From: Amycolatopsis cihanbeyliensis
GTDB taxonomy: Bacteria > Actinomycetota > Actinomycetes > Mycobacteriales > Pseudonocardiaceae
Length of the DNA stretch: 64,000 nt
Reading direction: 5' to 3'
Assembly (NCBI RefSeq): GCF_006715045.1
Contig: NZ_VFML01000001.1
Location: 4,060,501-4,124,500 of the forward strand
The notes under the pieces were generated by a model. That model worked only from the letters and a program-made list of their open reading frames with translations. It was not told the DNA's origin and ran no database searches. A program made the translations under genes and the position numbers. Of this stretch, positions 32,431 to 41,135 are shown piece after piece. Position 1 is the first letter of the stretch. Each line of letters starts with the position of its first letter.

Positions 32431-32695
32431 GCCGCATGTCCTCGGTCAGCTCGACGTTCAGCGCCAGGAAATCGAACGCACCGGTGTCGTAGAGCCGTTC
32501 CAGCTTGTGCGCGGGTACGGCGATCCATGGCTGGCTCGCGCCACAGCCGGCCACCAGGAGTTCTTGTGAGCTGTAGGCGACCAGTGCGGTTCGGCCGTCC
32601 TCGGTCCGGCGTAGCTCCAGGCTGGCCGCCGGGTCGCCGGCCTCGACCCGCTGCGTGGGCAGGTAGACGAGCTCAGGCGTCTCCCCCTCGTGCAT
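32423..32695 (-). CDS. SAV_915-like small protein
   Basis: A 90-residue protein beginning ETPELVYLPTQRVEAGDPAA. It carries the LELRRTEDGRTALVAYSSQE and LLVAGCGASQPWIAVPAHKL patterns that I associate with the SAV_915/SseB-like family in actinobacteria. It is soluble, and its molecular role is unknown. Family members are often beside WXG100-type genes, as here. It is the first gene of a unit that runs on through 32143, 30816 and 30166, all with overlaps or 1-2 bp gaps. Confidence 0.75.
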   Translation of the reverse strand: MHEGETPELVYLPTQRVEAGDPAASLELRRTEDGRTALVAYSSQELLVAGCGASQPWIAVPAHKLERLYDTGAFDFLALNVELTEDMRHG

Positions 32696-32786
32696 GGCAC
32701 ATTCCCCTCCGTGACACTGCCGCTCCCCATCGGCAGTGTAGGAGGTGAACGAACTACCGGTACCGCCCTTCGAGTGACGGAACGTG

Positions 32787-32981
32787 TCAGCGAGTGGAGC
32801 TGAGGGTGGCGAGGAAGGCCGACCAGGCGGTGGGGCTCAGGGCGAGGGGGGCGCCTGCGGGGTTCTTGGAGTCCCGTACGCCGACGACCCGGCCGGAGGT
32901 CGCGACCTCGACGCAGTTCTGCCCGGCTGTGCTGTAGCTGCTCCTGCGCCAGCCGGTGAAGTGGTGCTCCGCCGAGATCAT
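32787..32981 (-). CDS. DUF397 protein (partner of Scr1-type regulator)
   Basis: A 64-residue DUF397 protein: HHFTGWRRSSYSTAGQNCVE, then VVGVRDSKNPAGAPLALSPT and AWSAFLATL. The W-R-x-S-S-x-S, N-C-V-E-V and VRDSK-x-P motifs are diagnostic. In streptomycetes these small proteins act as antitoxin- or cofactor-like partners of XRE/DUF5753 regulators (the Scr1-Scr2/BldB-AbaA group). It lies 22 bp downstream of such a regulator, on the same strand, and is surely co-expressed with it. Confidence 0.95.
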   Translation of the reverse strand: MISAEHHFTGWRRSSYSTAGQNCVEVATSGRVVGVRDSKNPAGAPLALSPTAWSAFLATLSSTR

Positions 32982-33003
32982 CGTGCGCCTCCTCGTTGTC
33001 TGG

Positions 33004-33879
33004 CTAGAAGCCCACGGGTGCCTCCGTGGTCAGCTCGTGCAGCACCTTGCCGATCAGCCGCGCCGATCGGCCGGTGTCCAGGCCCGCCTGCATCAGCGTG
33101 TCGAAGGACTCGCGGTACCGCCGGGTTTCCGCGGCCTCCTCCAGGAACAGGCCACCCGTCTGATTCTCCAGGTATACGACATCGGGGTCCAGCTCCCGGT
33201 TGGCGAAGCGGGCCAGCACGAACGGGCCGGTCATCGCCGGATGCTCCCCGGCGGCGAACGGCAGCACCTGCAAGCTGACATGCGACCGGTGGGCCAGCTC
33301 CAGCAGGTGCCGCAGCTGCTCGCGCATCACCTCCACCCCGCCGGTCACCCTGCGGATCACCGCCTCGTTCAGCACCACCCACAGCCGGAGCTCGCCACCG
33401 AGCAGCCTGCCCTGGCGGGCCATGCGCGCGCCGGTGTAGCGCTGAACCTCGATCTGGTGGTCCGGGCGGGTGGCGTTGTTGATGGCGTTGGCGTAGCCCT
33501 CGGTCTGCAGCAGGCCGGGAACGACCTCGCCTTCGTAGGTGCGGATCTCCACGGCCTCGTTCTCCAGCGCGAGATAGCTGGCGAACTTGGTCGTCAACGC
33601 GTCCTGGTACTTGTGCCAGACGCCGCGTTGCCTGCCCTCCCTTGCCAGGGCCAGCAGTGGTTCGGCCTCGTCCTCGGGCACGTCGAGCAGGTCCAGGACC
33701 GCCTTCAGCTCCAGGGTGCGGATGCCGACCCGGCCCGCCTCGATCTTGGAGATCTTGGCCTGGGAGCAGTCCAGCGTCTCGGCCACCTCGGTATGCGTGC
33801 GCCCGGCGTGTTCACGCAGCCTGCGCAGTTCGTGCCCGAGCCTGCGGCGGCGCAGGGTGCTGCCCTGTGCGGTGCTCAC
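33004..33879 (-). CDS. XRE-family regulator with DUF5753 (Scr1-like)
   Basis: A 291-residue regulator starting at GTG 33879. The Xre helix-turn-helix is at residues about 12-70 (LGHELRRLREHAGRTHTEVA, then CSQAKISKIEAGRVGIRTLE). The DUF5753 domain follows: AVEIRTYEGEVVPGLLQTEG, ARMARQGRLL, VVLNEAVIRR and VVYLENQTGGLFLE. Paired with the DUF397 gene downstream, it forms the very common actinobacterial regulatory module with links to development and secondary metabolism. It is divergent from the ABC importer operon across a 182-bp region. It could regulate that operon, the WXG genes or only itself. Confidence 0.93.
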   Translation of the reverse strand: MSTAQGSTLRRRRLGHELRRLREHAGRTHTEVAETLDCSQAKISKIEAGRVGIRTLELKAVLDLLDVPEDEAEPLLALAREGRQRGVWHKYQDALTTKFASYLALENEAVEIRTYEGEVVPGLLQTEGYANAINNATRPDHQIEVQRYTGARMARQGRLLGGELRLWVVLNEAVIRRVTGGVEVMREQLRHLLELAHRSHVSLQVLPFAAGEHPAMTGPFVLARFANRELDPDVVYLENQTGGLFLEEAAETRRYRESFDTLMQAGLDTGRSARLIGKVLHELTTEAPVGF

Positions 33880-33975
33880 GATGAATCCCTCCGAATGTGC
33901 TTGCCGTCACAAGGCCCATCGGCGAGGGCGGGACCGGGGCTGAGCGAAACATCCGAGGTTCACCCGATAGTACTC

Positions 33976-33992
33976 ATATTCCTTTGGAATAT
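33976..33992. promoter_or_regulatory. Small AT-rich inverted repeat in the XRE/importer divergent region
   Basis: ATATTCC and GGAATAT pair around a TTT spacer, within an unusually AT-rich stretch between the divergent XRE and importer genes. It is a candidate operator or promoter element, but nothing links it to a particular regulator. Confidence 0.35.
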
Positions 33993-34061
33993 TCTCTTGG
34001 TTGCCATGTGGCTCAGCAGCGCTGGGCAGCGCGGGCCGGGCGGTGCATACTGGGGTTGCCC

Positions 34062-35555
34062 ATGCGAGTACGGTTCCGCGTCGCGATCGCCGCGTTGCTG
34101 CTGCTCGTGCCCGCATGCTCGGCGGGGTCCACGGCTACCGTCGGCGGCGGGGAGTCCACCCTCGCCGTCGGGTTCAGCGCCGAGCCGAAGAACTTCGACT
34201 TCACCACCACCGACGGCGCCGCGATCCCGCAGGCCCTGCTCTACAACGTCTACGAGGGCCTGGTGAAACTGGACGGCTCGGGCCGGATCGTGCCCCTGCT
34301 GGCGAAGTCCTGGACGATCAGCCCCGACCGGCTCACCTACGACTTCCGGCTGCACGAGGGTGTCACCTTCGCGGGCGGTGCGCCGTTCACCGCCGAGGAC
34401 GTGAAGTTCTCCATCGAGCGGGTGCAGACGGAGTGGACGGTCTCGCTGAAGTCCGCGATGGACGTGGTCGACCACGTGGAGGTCGTCGAGCCGACACACG
34501 CCAGGGTGGTGCTGACCCGGCCGAGCAACTCCTGGCTGTTCAGCATGGCCGGCCGGGTCGGCGCGATGTTCAGCCGCACCGGGGTGTCCGACCTGGCCAA
34601 CAAACCGGTGGGCACCGGGCCGTACCTGGTGGCGGGCCGGCGCAGGGGCGAGGAGATCGTGCTCCGCGAGAACCCCGGCTACCGGGGCGAGAAACCCGCG
34701 TACGACACCGTGCACCTGAAGTACTACCCGGACCCGACCGCGCTGAACAACGCGTTGCTGAGCAACGGGATCGACGTCATCTCCGCGATCGCGGCGCCGG
34801 ACTCGATCCCGCAGTTCGAGGCGGACGAGCGGTTCGACGTCAGCCAGGGCACCACCAACGGCGAGGTCGTGCTGGCCTTCAACAACGCCCGGCCACCGCT
34901 GGACGACGTCCGGGTGCGCCGGGCGCTGACCATGGCCATCGATCGCGAGGCGCTGCTGGCCACCGCGATGGCCGGCCGCGGCACCCTGATCGGCAGCATG
35001 GTCCCGCCGACCGATCCCTGGTACGAGGACCTCTCCGGGTTCCACCCGCACGATCCGGAGCGGGCGCGCGCCCTGCTCGCCGAGGCCGGGGCCACCGACC
35101 TGAACCTGCGGCTGCGGATCCCGAACCTGCCGTACGCGATGTCCTCGGCCCAGGTGGTCACCTCGCAACTGGCCGAGGTGGGTGTGCGGGTCACCATCGA
35201 GCCGCTGGACTTCCCCGCGGTATGGCTGCAGCGGGTGTTCACCGACCACGACTACGACCTTTCGATCATCCAGCACGTCGAGGCGCGGGACATCACCACC
35301 TTCGGCGATCCGGACTACTACTGGGGCTACGACAACCCACGGGTGCGGGAGTTGCTGACCGAGGCCGACACCGGCACCCCGGAGCAACGGATCGCGCGGA
35401 TGCGTGAGGTGGCGCGCACCATCACCGCGGACGCCGCCGCCTGCTGGCTGTTCCTCTTCCCGAACGTGGTGGCCGCCAAGAAGGAGGTCACCGGGCTGGT
35501 GCGCAACCAGGTCAGCGAGTCCTTCGACCTCACGGGGTTGGGGAGCGCGGGATGA
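34062..35555 (+). CDS. Dipeptide/oligopeptide-type ABC substrate-binding lipoprotein
   Basis: A 497-residue solute-binding protein of the SBP_bac_5 (DppA/OppA) family. The lipoprotein signal is VAIAALLLLVPAC, with C22 as the lipidated cysteine (V-P-A-C box). The mature protein starts with ESTLAVGFSAEPKNFDFTTT. Family segments include YNVYEGLVKLDGSGRIVPLL, AKSWTISPDRLTYDFRLHEG and TFAGGAPFTAEDVKFSIERV, plus VRRALTMAIDREALL. The family binds peptides, nickel complexes or other amides and glycosides. It heads a plus-strand unit of two permeases, two ATPases and three enzymes with 1-4 bp overlaps, so the imported solute is probably their substrate. Confidence 0.93.
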   Translation: MRVRFRVAIAALLLLVPACSAGSTATVGGGESTLAVGFSAEPKNFDFTTTDGAAIPQALLYNVYEGLVKLDGSGRIVPLLAKSWTISPDRLTYDFRLHEGVTFAGGAPFTAEDVKFSIERVQTEWTVSLKSAMDVVDHVEVVEPTHARVVLTRPSNSWLFSMAGRVGAMFSRTGVSDLANKPVGTGPYLVAGRRRGEEIVLRENPGYRGEKPAYDTVHLKYYPDPTALNNALLSNGIDVISAIAAPDSIPQFEADERFDVSQGTTNGEVVLAFNNARPPLDDVRVRRALTMAIDREALLATAMAGRGTLIGSMVPPTDPWYEDLSGFHPHDPERARALLAEAGATDLNLRLRIPNLPYAMSSAQVVTSQLAEVGVRVTIEPLDFPAVWLQRVFTDHDYDLSIIQHVEARDITTFGDPDYYWGYDNPRVRELLTEADTGTPEQRIARMREVARTITADAAACWLFLFPNVVAAKKEVTGLVRNQVSESFDLTGLGSAG

Positions 35556-36496
35556 TCGCGGCGGTACTGCGGCGCGCCGCGATCTTCGCGGGCAGCGTGC
35601 TCGCCGCCTCGATCGTGATCTTCCTGTGCATGGCGGTGCTGCCCGGCGACCCGGCACAGGTGGCCCTCGGGGTGAACGCCACCCCCGAGCTGGTGCAGCA
35701 GACCAGGCAGGACTTCGGCCTGGACCGCCCGCTGGTCACCCGGTACCTGGACTGGATGGGCGGGTTGGTCGGCGGCGACTTCGGGCGCTCCTACGTCACC
35801 AGGCAGCCGATCGGCCCGCAGCTCGCCGACCGGCTCGGCGTGACCCTGTGGCTGGTCGGCGGCGGGATGCTGGTGGCGCTGCTGCTCGCCCTTCCGCTCG
35901 GGATCCTCGCCGCGGTACGGCACCGCAGGCCCAGCGGGGCGGTGGTGACCGGGCTGGCCCAGCTCGGCGTCGCGGTGCCCGCGTTCCTTGCCGGGATCGT
36001 GCTGGTGCAGGTGTTCGCCGTGCGACTGGGCTGGCTGCCCTCCGGCGGGTGGACCCCGCCGGTACGCGACCCGGTGGAGTGGCTGCGCGGCCTGGTGCTG
36101 CCGGTGATCTCGCTCGGCCTGGTGCAGGGCGCCGTGCTCACCCGGTACGTGCGCTCCGCGGTGCTGGACGTGCTCGGCGAGGACTACCTGCGCACCGCGC
36201 GGGCCAAAGGGCTGCGGCCGGGGCAGGCCCTGGTCCGGCACGGCCTGCGCAACGCCGCCGTGCCGGTGGTCACCGTGCTCGGGCTGCAACTGGCCACCCT
36301 GCTGGTCGGCGCGGTGGTGGTGGAACGGGTGTTCGTGCTGCCGGGGCTGGGCAGCATGCTGCTGGACGCGGTCTCCGCCCGCGACCTGCTCGCCGTGCAG
36401 GGCATCGTGCTCGTCCTCGTGGTGGGCGTGCTGCTGGTCAACTTCGCCGTGGACCTGCTGTACACCGTGCTCGACCCACGCCTGCGGAGGTCCTGA
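35552..36496 (+). CDS. ABC importer permease (DppB type)
   Basis: A 314-residue membrane permease. Six helices are apparent, starting with AAIFAGSVLAASIVIFLCMA. LPGDPAQVALG, IVLVQVFAVRLGWLPSGGW and the coupling EAA loop (GEDYLRTARAKGLRPGQALV) are the DppB hallmarks. VERVFVLPGLGSMLLDAV completes the family pattern. The ATG overlaps the binding-protein stop (ATGA). It forms the membrane channel with the DppC-type permease downstream. Confidence 0.95.
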   Translation: MIAAVLRRAAIFAGSVLAASIVIFLCMAVLPGDPAQVALGVNATPELVQQTRQDFGLDRPLVTRYLDWMGGLVGGDFGRSYVTRQPIGPQLADRLGVTLWLVGGGMLVALLLALPLGILAAVRHRRPSGAVVTGLAQLGVAVPAFLAGIVLVQVFAVRLGWLPSGGWTPPVRDPVEWLRGLVLPVISLGLVQGAVLTRYVRSAVLDVLGEDYLRTARAKGLRPGQALVRHGLRNAAVPVVTVLGLQLATLLVGAVVVERVFVLPGLGSMLLDAVSARDLLAVQGIVLVLVVGVLLVNFAVDLLYTVLDPRLRRS

Positions 36497-37305
36497 TGCC
36501 ACGTACCCTCGTCGCGGGCGCCTGCCTGATCGGCCTGGTCGTCCTGGCCGCGCTGGTGTCCTTCCTGTGGACCCCGCACGACCCCGAGCACGTGGACGCC
36601 ACCGTCCGGCTGCTGGGGCCGACCGGGGAGCACCCGCTGGGTACCGACAAGTTCGGCCGGGACATCGCCAGCCAGCTCATGGTCGGCGCACGCACCACGC
36701 TCTACGTCGGCGTCGTCGCCGTCGGCGTGGCCGCGCTGCTCGGCACCCCGCTGGGCATCCTGGCCGGGATGTCCGACAACTGGCTGGGCGAGCTGGTCAT
36801 GCGGGTGAACGACCTGGTGCTGGCGTTTCCCGCGCTGCTGCTGGCGATCATGCTCGGCGCGGTGTACGGCGCGTCCACGCTGACCGCGATGATCGCGATC
36901 GGCATCGCCACCGTGCCCTCCTTCGCGCGGATCGCCCGCTCCGGCACCCTGCGCGTGATGAGCACCGAGTACGTGCTCGCCGCGCGGGCCGCCGGCCGTT
37001 CCCGGTGGTGGATCGCGGTGCGGCACGTGTTCCCGAACATCTCCGGGTTGCTGCTGGTGCAGACCTCGGTGTCCTTCGCGATCGCCGTGCTCGCCGAGGC
37101 GGCCCTGTCCTTCCTCGGCTTCGGCACCCGGCCACCCACGCCCTCCTGGGGCCGGATGTTGCAGGAGTCGCAGGAACTGCTCGCCGTGGACGCCCGGCTG
37201 GCACTGGTGCCGGGGGCGGCCATCGCGCTCGCCGTGCTCGGGTTCAACCTGCTCGGCGACGGCCTGCGGGACCGTTTCGACCCCAGGCTGGAGGCACGCC
37301 GATGA
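36496..37305 (+). CDS. ABC importer permease (DppC type)
   Basis: A 269-residue permease. GEHPLGTDKFGRDIASQLMV is the diagnostic DppC N-terminal segment. The EAA loop is TEYVLAARAAGRSRWWIAVR, preceded by FARIARSGTLRV. The end contains LSFLGFGTRPPTPSWGRML and GDGLRDRFDPRLEA, both typical. Its ATG shares one base with the DppB stop (TGATG). It pairs with the upstream permease in the membrane. Confidence 0.95.
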   Translation: MPRTLVAGACLIGLVVLAALVSFLWTPHDPEHVDATVRLLGPTGEHPLGTDKFGRDIASQLMVGARTTLYVGVVAVGVAALLGTPLGILAGMSDNWLGELVMRVNDLVLAFPALLLAIMLGAVYGASTLTAMIAIGIATVPSFARIARSGTLRVMSTEYVLAARAAGRSRWWIAVRHVFPNISGLLLVQTSVSFAIAVLAEAALSFLGFGTRPPTPSWGRMLQESQELLAVDARLALVPGAAIALAVLGFNLLGDGLRDRFDPRLEARR

Positions 37306-38075
37306 CCCTGCGGGTGACGGAGCTGAGCGTTCGCTCGGGTACGCGGGTACTGGTCGAGGACGTGTCCTTCACGGTCGAACCGGGCGAGCGGGTCGGGTTG
37401 ATCGGGGAGTCCGGTTCGGGCAAGTCACTGACCGCCGCGGCGATCATGGGTCTGCTCCCACCCGGGCTCACCGCCACCGGTAGCGCGCGACTGGCCGACC
37501 GGGAACTGCTCGGCGCGGGGGAGCGCACCCTGTCCGGGCTGCGCGGCCGGTCGATGGCGATGGTGTTCCAGGAACCGATGTCCGCGCTCAACCCGGCGAT
37601 GCGGGTGGGCCGCCAGGTCGCCGAGGTCATGCTGCTGCACCACACCCGACCGAACCGGCGCGCGGCCCGGCTGGCCGCGGTGGACCTGCTGGACCGGGTG
37701 CGGTTGCCCGACCCGGAACGCATCGCGCGGGCCTACCCGCACCAGCTTTCCGGCGGGCAGCGGCAACGGGTGGTGCTGGCCATCGCGCTCGCCAACGACC
37801 CCGCGCTGCTGATCTGCGACGAGCCGACCACCGCACTGGACGTCACGGTGCAGGCGCGGATCCTGGAGCTGATCCTGGCCGGAACCCGGGACCGGGAGAG
37901 CTCCCTGCTGTTCATCACGCACGATCTTGCCGTGGTGGCCGGCGTCTGCGAGCGGGTGCTGGTGCTGTACCAGGGCAGGCTCGTCGAGCAGGGCAGCACC
38001 AGCCGGGTGCTGCGCACCCCGGAACACGAGTACACCCAGCGGTTGCTCGCGGCGTCCAGCCTGGAGGTCGGATGA
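37302..38075 (+). CDS. ABC importer ATPase (DppD type)
   Basis: A 257-residue ATPase. Walker A is GLIGESGSGKSLTAAAIMG, the Q-loop is MAMVFQEPMSALNPAMRVGR, the signature is QLSGGQRQRVVLA and Walker B is PALLICDEPTTALDVTVQAR. The switch histidine is in FITHDLAVVAGV. The C-terminal cysteine-rich extension seen in many DppD proteins is shortened. It overlaps its neighbours by 4 bp on both sides. It energises uptake with the DppF-type ATPase. Confidence 0.95.
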   Translation: MTLRVTELSVRSGTRVLVEDVSFTVEPGERVGLIGESGSGKSLTAAAIMGLLPPGLTATGSARLADRELLGAGERTLSGLRGRSMAMVFQEPMSALNPAMRVGRQVAEVMLLHHTRPNRRAARLAAVDLLDRVRLPDPERIARAYPHQLSGGQRQRVVLAIALANDPALLICDEPTTALDVTVQARILELILAGTRDRESSLLFITHDLAVVAGVCERVLVLYQGRLVEQGSTSRVLRTPEHEYTQRLLAASSLEVG

Positions 38076-38848
38076 TCGAGGTACGTGACCTGCGGCGCGA
38101 GTACCGGCGCGGGTTCGCCCGTGCGGGGGTCACCGCGCTACGCGGGGTGAGCCTGGACATCGAGCGGGGCAGCCGGTTCGGCATCGTCGGCGAGTCCGGT
38201 TCCGGAAAGTCCACATTGGTCCGGCTGCTCGCCGGGCTGGACCGGCCGAGCGCGGGCACGGTCACCTTCGGCGGCAGGCGGATCGACAACCTGCCCGAAC
38301 GCGCCCTCGGCTTCCTGCGCTCCGAACTACAGCTCGTGTTCCAGGACCCGATGGGTTCCCTCGACCCGCGGATGCGGGTGCGGGACATCATCGGCGAACC
38401 GCTCGGCAGGCGCCGCGGGCACCGGGAACGGGTGCGCGAGCTGCTGGCCGCCGTCGACCTGCCCGCCGACGCGGGCGAGCGGTACCCGCACCAGTTCTCC
38501 GGCGGGCAGCGGCAACGGATCTCGATCGCCCGCGCGCTCGCTCCACGACCCTCGGTCCTGATCGCGGACGAGCCGGTCAGCGCACTGGACGTGCTGGTGC
38601 GGGCGCAGATCCTCGAGCTGCTGACCGAGCTGGTCGAGCGGTACCGGCTCACCCTGATCTTCGTCTCACACGACCTGGCCGTGGTGCGCAAGGTGTGCGA
38701 GACGGTCGCCGTGCTGCGGGCCGGTGAGCTGGTCGAGCTCGGCCAGGTCGAGCAGGTCTACGGCGCGCCTGCCCATCCCTACACCCGCGAACTGCTCTCG
38801 GCCGCGCCCAGCCTGCGGCGCGCGCTGGCTCGGTTGGAGGAACGGTGA
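38072..38848 (+). CDS. ABC importer ATPase (DppF type)
   Basis: A 258-residue ATPase. Walker A is GIVGESGSGKSTLVRLLAG, the Q-loop is LQLVFQDPMGSLDPRMRVRD, the signature is QFSGGQRQRISIARAL and Walker B is PSVLIADEPVSALDVLVRAQ. The switch histidine is in FVSHDLAVVRKV. SLDPRM and the N-terminal RREYRRGF are typical of the second ATPase of dipeptide importers. The following ALDH gene overlaps it by 4 bp (GTGA), which links transport to metabolism. Confidence 0.95.
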   Translation: MIEVRDLRREYRRGFARAGVTALRGVSLDIERGSRFGIVGESGSGKSTLVRLLAGLDRPSAGTVTFGGRRIDNLPERALGFLRSELQLVFQDPMGSLDPRMRVRDIIGEPLGRRRGHRERVRELLAAVDLPADAGERYPHQFSGGQRQRISIARALAPRPSVLIADEPVSALDVLVRAQILELLTELVERYRLTLIFVSHDLAVVRKVCETVAVLRAGELVELGQVEQVYGAPAHPYTRELLSAAPSLRRALARLEER

Positions 38849-40293
38849 GCATGTTCGAACCGCCCTACCCGGACGGCCTGCCGATCGGTGCCGGCTGGGC
38901 GCCCGCCGCGGAGGCCGCCGCGGTGACCTTTCCCTACGACGGGGGCGTGGTCGCCACCGCGCCGGTGGGCACGACCGAGCACGTCCGCCGTGCCGTGCGC
39001 GCGGCGACCGAGGTGCGTGCCGAGGTGGCGGCGCTGCCCTCGCACCTGCGGCGGGCGGTGCTCACCGCGGTGGGCGCCGCGCTGGAGTCCCGGCGGGCGG
39101 AGTTCGAGCGGCTGCTGGTGCTGGAGACCGGTAAGCCGCTGGTGGACTGCCGGGTCGAGGTCGCCCGCACCCTGGTCACCTGGCAGGCCGCCGCCGAGGA
39201 GGTGGCCCGGCTGCACGGCGAGACCGTGCCGCTGGACCTGCTGCCCTCCGGCGAGGGCCTGCTCGGGTTCTGGACCCGCAGGCCGGTCGGAGTGGTGGCC
39301 GGGATCGCCGGGTTCAACTACCCGCTGCTGCTCGCCTCGCACAAGATCGCCCCCGCGATCGCGGCCGGCTGCCCGGTGATCGGCAAACCGGCCCCGGCCA
39401 CCCCGCTGGCCACCCTGTGGCTGGTGCACCTCGTTCGGTCGGCCGCGGAGCGCGCGGGCGTCCCGCAAGCGCTTGCGCAGCTCGTGACCGGGGACGCCGA
39501 GGTGGGTGCCGCACTGGTCGGCGACCCCGGGGTGGCCGCGGTGTCGTTCACCGGTTCGGCAGGCGTCGGGCACCGCATCGCCCGCGCCGCCGCGCCGCGC
39601 AAGACCCTGCTCGAGCTCGGCTCGAACGCCGCGCTGGTCGTCGCGCCGGACGCCGACCTGGATGCCGCGGTGGACGCCGTGCTACGCGGCGGTTTCTACG
39701 CCTCCGGCCAGGCCTGCATCTCGGTCCAGCGGGTGCTGCTCACCGCGGAGGTCGCGGCCGAGTTCACCGCGCGGCTGCTGGCAAGGCTGGACGAACTGGC
39801 CGTCGGTGACCCGCGGTCGGAGGGCACCCGGGTGTCCGCGCTGATCGACCGGGACTCCACCGAGCGGGTGCTGGCCTGGATCGAGGCGGCGGTCGCCGCC
39901 GGGGCGCGGGTGCTCGCCGGCGGCGACCTCGCGGGTGGGGTGCTGCGGCCGACCGTGCTCACGGATGTCCCGGACGGCGCCGACTGCTGGGACGAGGAGG
40001 CGTTCGGCCCGGTGGTGTGCCTGCGCACCGTGCCGGATGTGGACACCGCGCTGGCGCAGGTGAACGCATCCCGGTACGGGTTGCACGCCGGCGTGTTCAC
40101 CGGGTCGCTACGCACCGCGCTGCGGGCGGTGGAAACCCTGGAGGTCGGCGGGGTAGTGGTGAACGAGGTGCCCGGATTCCGCTCGGACACCATGCCCTAC
40201 GGCGGGGTGAAGGACTCCGGCATCGGCAGGGAGGGTCCACGGTTCGCCGTGGAGGAGCTGACCGTGACCAGGATGGCGGTGATCCGGCCATGA
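38845..40293 (+). CDS. NAD(P)-dependent aldehyde dehydrogenase
   Basis: A 482-residue ALDH starting at GTG 38845 inside the ATPase gene end. Visible active-site elements are the cofactor/proton-relay region VVAGIAGFNYPLLLASHKIA, the GKPAPATPLATLWLV helix, the turn VSFTGSAGVG, the general base E in TLLELGSNAALVV, and the catalytic cysteine in FYASGQACISVQRVLLT. EEAFGPVVCLR and the C-terminal MPYGGVKDSGIGREGPRFAV are also present. It oxidises an aldehyde to an acid. The unusual feature is its integration in a transporter operon, suggesting the imported compound, or its hydrolysis product, is converted to an aldehyde. Confidence 0.94.
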   Translation: MSMFEPPYPDGLPIGAGWAPAAEAAAVTFPYDGGVVATAPVGTTEHVRRAVRAATEVRAEVAALPSHLRRAVLTAVGAALESRRAEFERLLVLETGKPLVDCRVEVARTLVTWQAAAEEVARLHGETVPLDLLPSGEGLLGFWTRRPVGVVAGIAGFNYPLLLASHKIAPAIAAGCPVIGKPAPATPLATLWLVHLVRSAAERAGVPQALAQLVTGDAEVGAALVGDPGVAAVSFTGSAGVGHRIARAAAPRKTLLELGSNAALVVAPDADLDAAVDAVLRGGFYASGQACISVQRVLLTAEVAAEFTARLLARLDELAVGDPRSEGTRVSALIDRDSTERVLAWIEAAVAAGARVLAGGDLAGGVLRPTVLTDVPDGADCWDEEAFGPVVCLRTVPDVDTALAQVNASRYGLHAGVFTGSLRTALRAVETLEVGGVVVNEVPGFRSDTMPYGGVKDSGIGREGPRFAVEELTVTRMAVIRP

Positions 40294-41075
40294 GCTACAC
40301 CGAGAACTACACCGAGCTGTTCCGGTTGGACGGCAGGCGGGCCGTGGTGCTGGGCGCGGGCAGCGGGATCGGCAGGGAGTCGGCGCGGGCACTGGCCGCG
40401 CACGGGGCCTGGGTGGTCTGCGCCGACCGGGACCTCGCGGGGGCGACCGAGACCGCGGAGCTTGCCGGCGAGCGTGCCGAGGCCTACCGGCTGGACCTGC
40501 TGGATTCCGCCGCGGTCGAGCGGGCCGCCGCCGAGCTGGGGGAGCTGGACATCGTGGTGCTCACCGCCGCGATGAACGTGCGCAAGCGTTTGCTGGACTA
40601 CCGGCGGGAGGAGTTCGACCGGGTGGTCGCGCTGAACCTCGGTGCCACCTTCGAGGTGGTGCGGGCGTTCGGGGCGCGGCTGGTCGGCAGGGGCGGTGGC
40701 AGCATCATCGCGTTCTCCTCGATCCGGGGCAGCACCGTGGAACCCGGGCAGGGGGTGTACGCGGCCACCAAGGCGGGACTGGTGCAGCTACTGCGTACCG
40801 CGGCCGCCGAGTTCGGCCCGGCGGGGGTACGGGTGAACGCGATCGCACCCGGGGTGGTGGAGACCCCGCTGACCGAGCCGATCAAGGCCGACCCGGACTG
40901 GTACCGGGCCTACGCGAGCAAGAGCGCGTTGGGCAGGTGGGCGCGGCCGGCCGAGCTGGCGGGCGCGGTGGTCTACCTGGCCTCGGACGCGGCCAGCTTC
41001 GTCACCGGCGCCGTGCTGCCGGTGGACGGCGGCTGGACGGCGGTGGACGGACGCTACGACCCGCCAGCAGGGTAG
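40290..41075 (+). CDS. Short-chain dehydrogenase/reductase (classical SDR)
   Basis: A 261-residue classical SDR starting at ATG 40290, overlapping the ALDH stop by 4 bp. The cofactor motif is VVLGAGSGIGRESARALAAH (G-x3-G-x-G). V-C-A-D-R-D after the second strand favours NAD. LTAAMNVRKRLLDYRREEFD replaces the usual NNAG, which is a noticeable variation. The catalytic S-Y-K is in IIAFSSIRGSTVEPGQGVYA and the next residues ATKAG, i.e. Y-x3-K. The end VTGAVLPVDGGW is canonical. It probably oxidises an alcohol made in the pathway before the ALDH step. Confidence 0.94.
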   Translation: MSYTENYTELFRLDGRRAVVLGAGSGIGRESARALAAHGAWVVCADRDLAGATETAELAGERAEAYRLDLLDSAAVERAAAELGELDIVVLTAAMNVRKRLLDYRREEFDRVVALNLGATFEVVRAFGARLVGRGGGSIIAFSSIRGSTVEPGQGVYAATKAGLVQLLRTAAAEFGPAGVRVNAIAPGVVETPLTEPIKADPDWYRAYASKSALGRWARPAELAGAVVYLASDAASFVTGAVLPVDGGWTAVDGRYDPPAG

Positions 41076-41106
41076 GAGGGTCATTCAGAACGACGCGACC
41101 GTGGGC
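41074..41106 (+). repeat. Dispersed 3'-end repeat, copy 2
   Basis: AGGAGGGTCATTCAGAACGA, then GCGACCGTGGGC, overlaps the SDR stop codon and runs into the gap before the amidase. It matches the copy at 13295-13330 at 20 of 21 positions in the first block, in the same orientation relative to the preceding gene. It breaks the otherwise overlapping gene series. Confidence 0.6.
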
Positions 41107-41135
41107 AAGGCCGAGGTCCGGTGGAAGGAGTGGTG

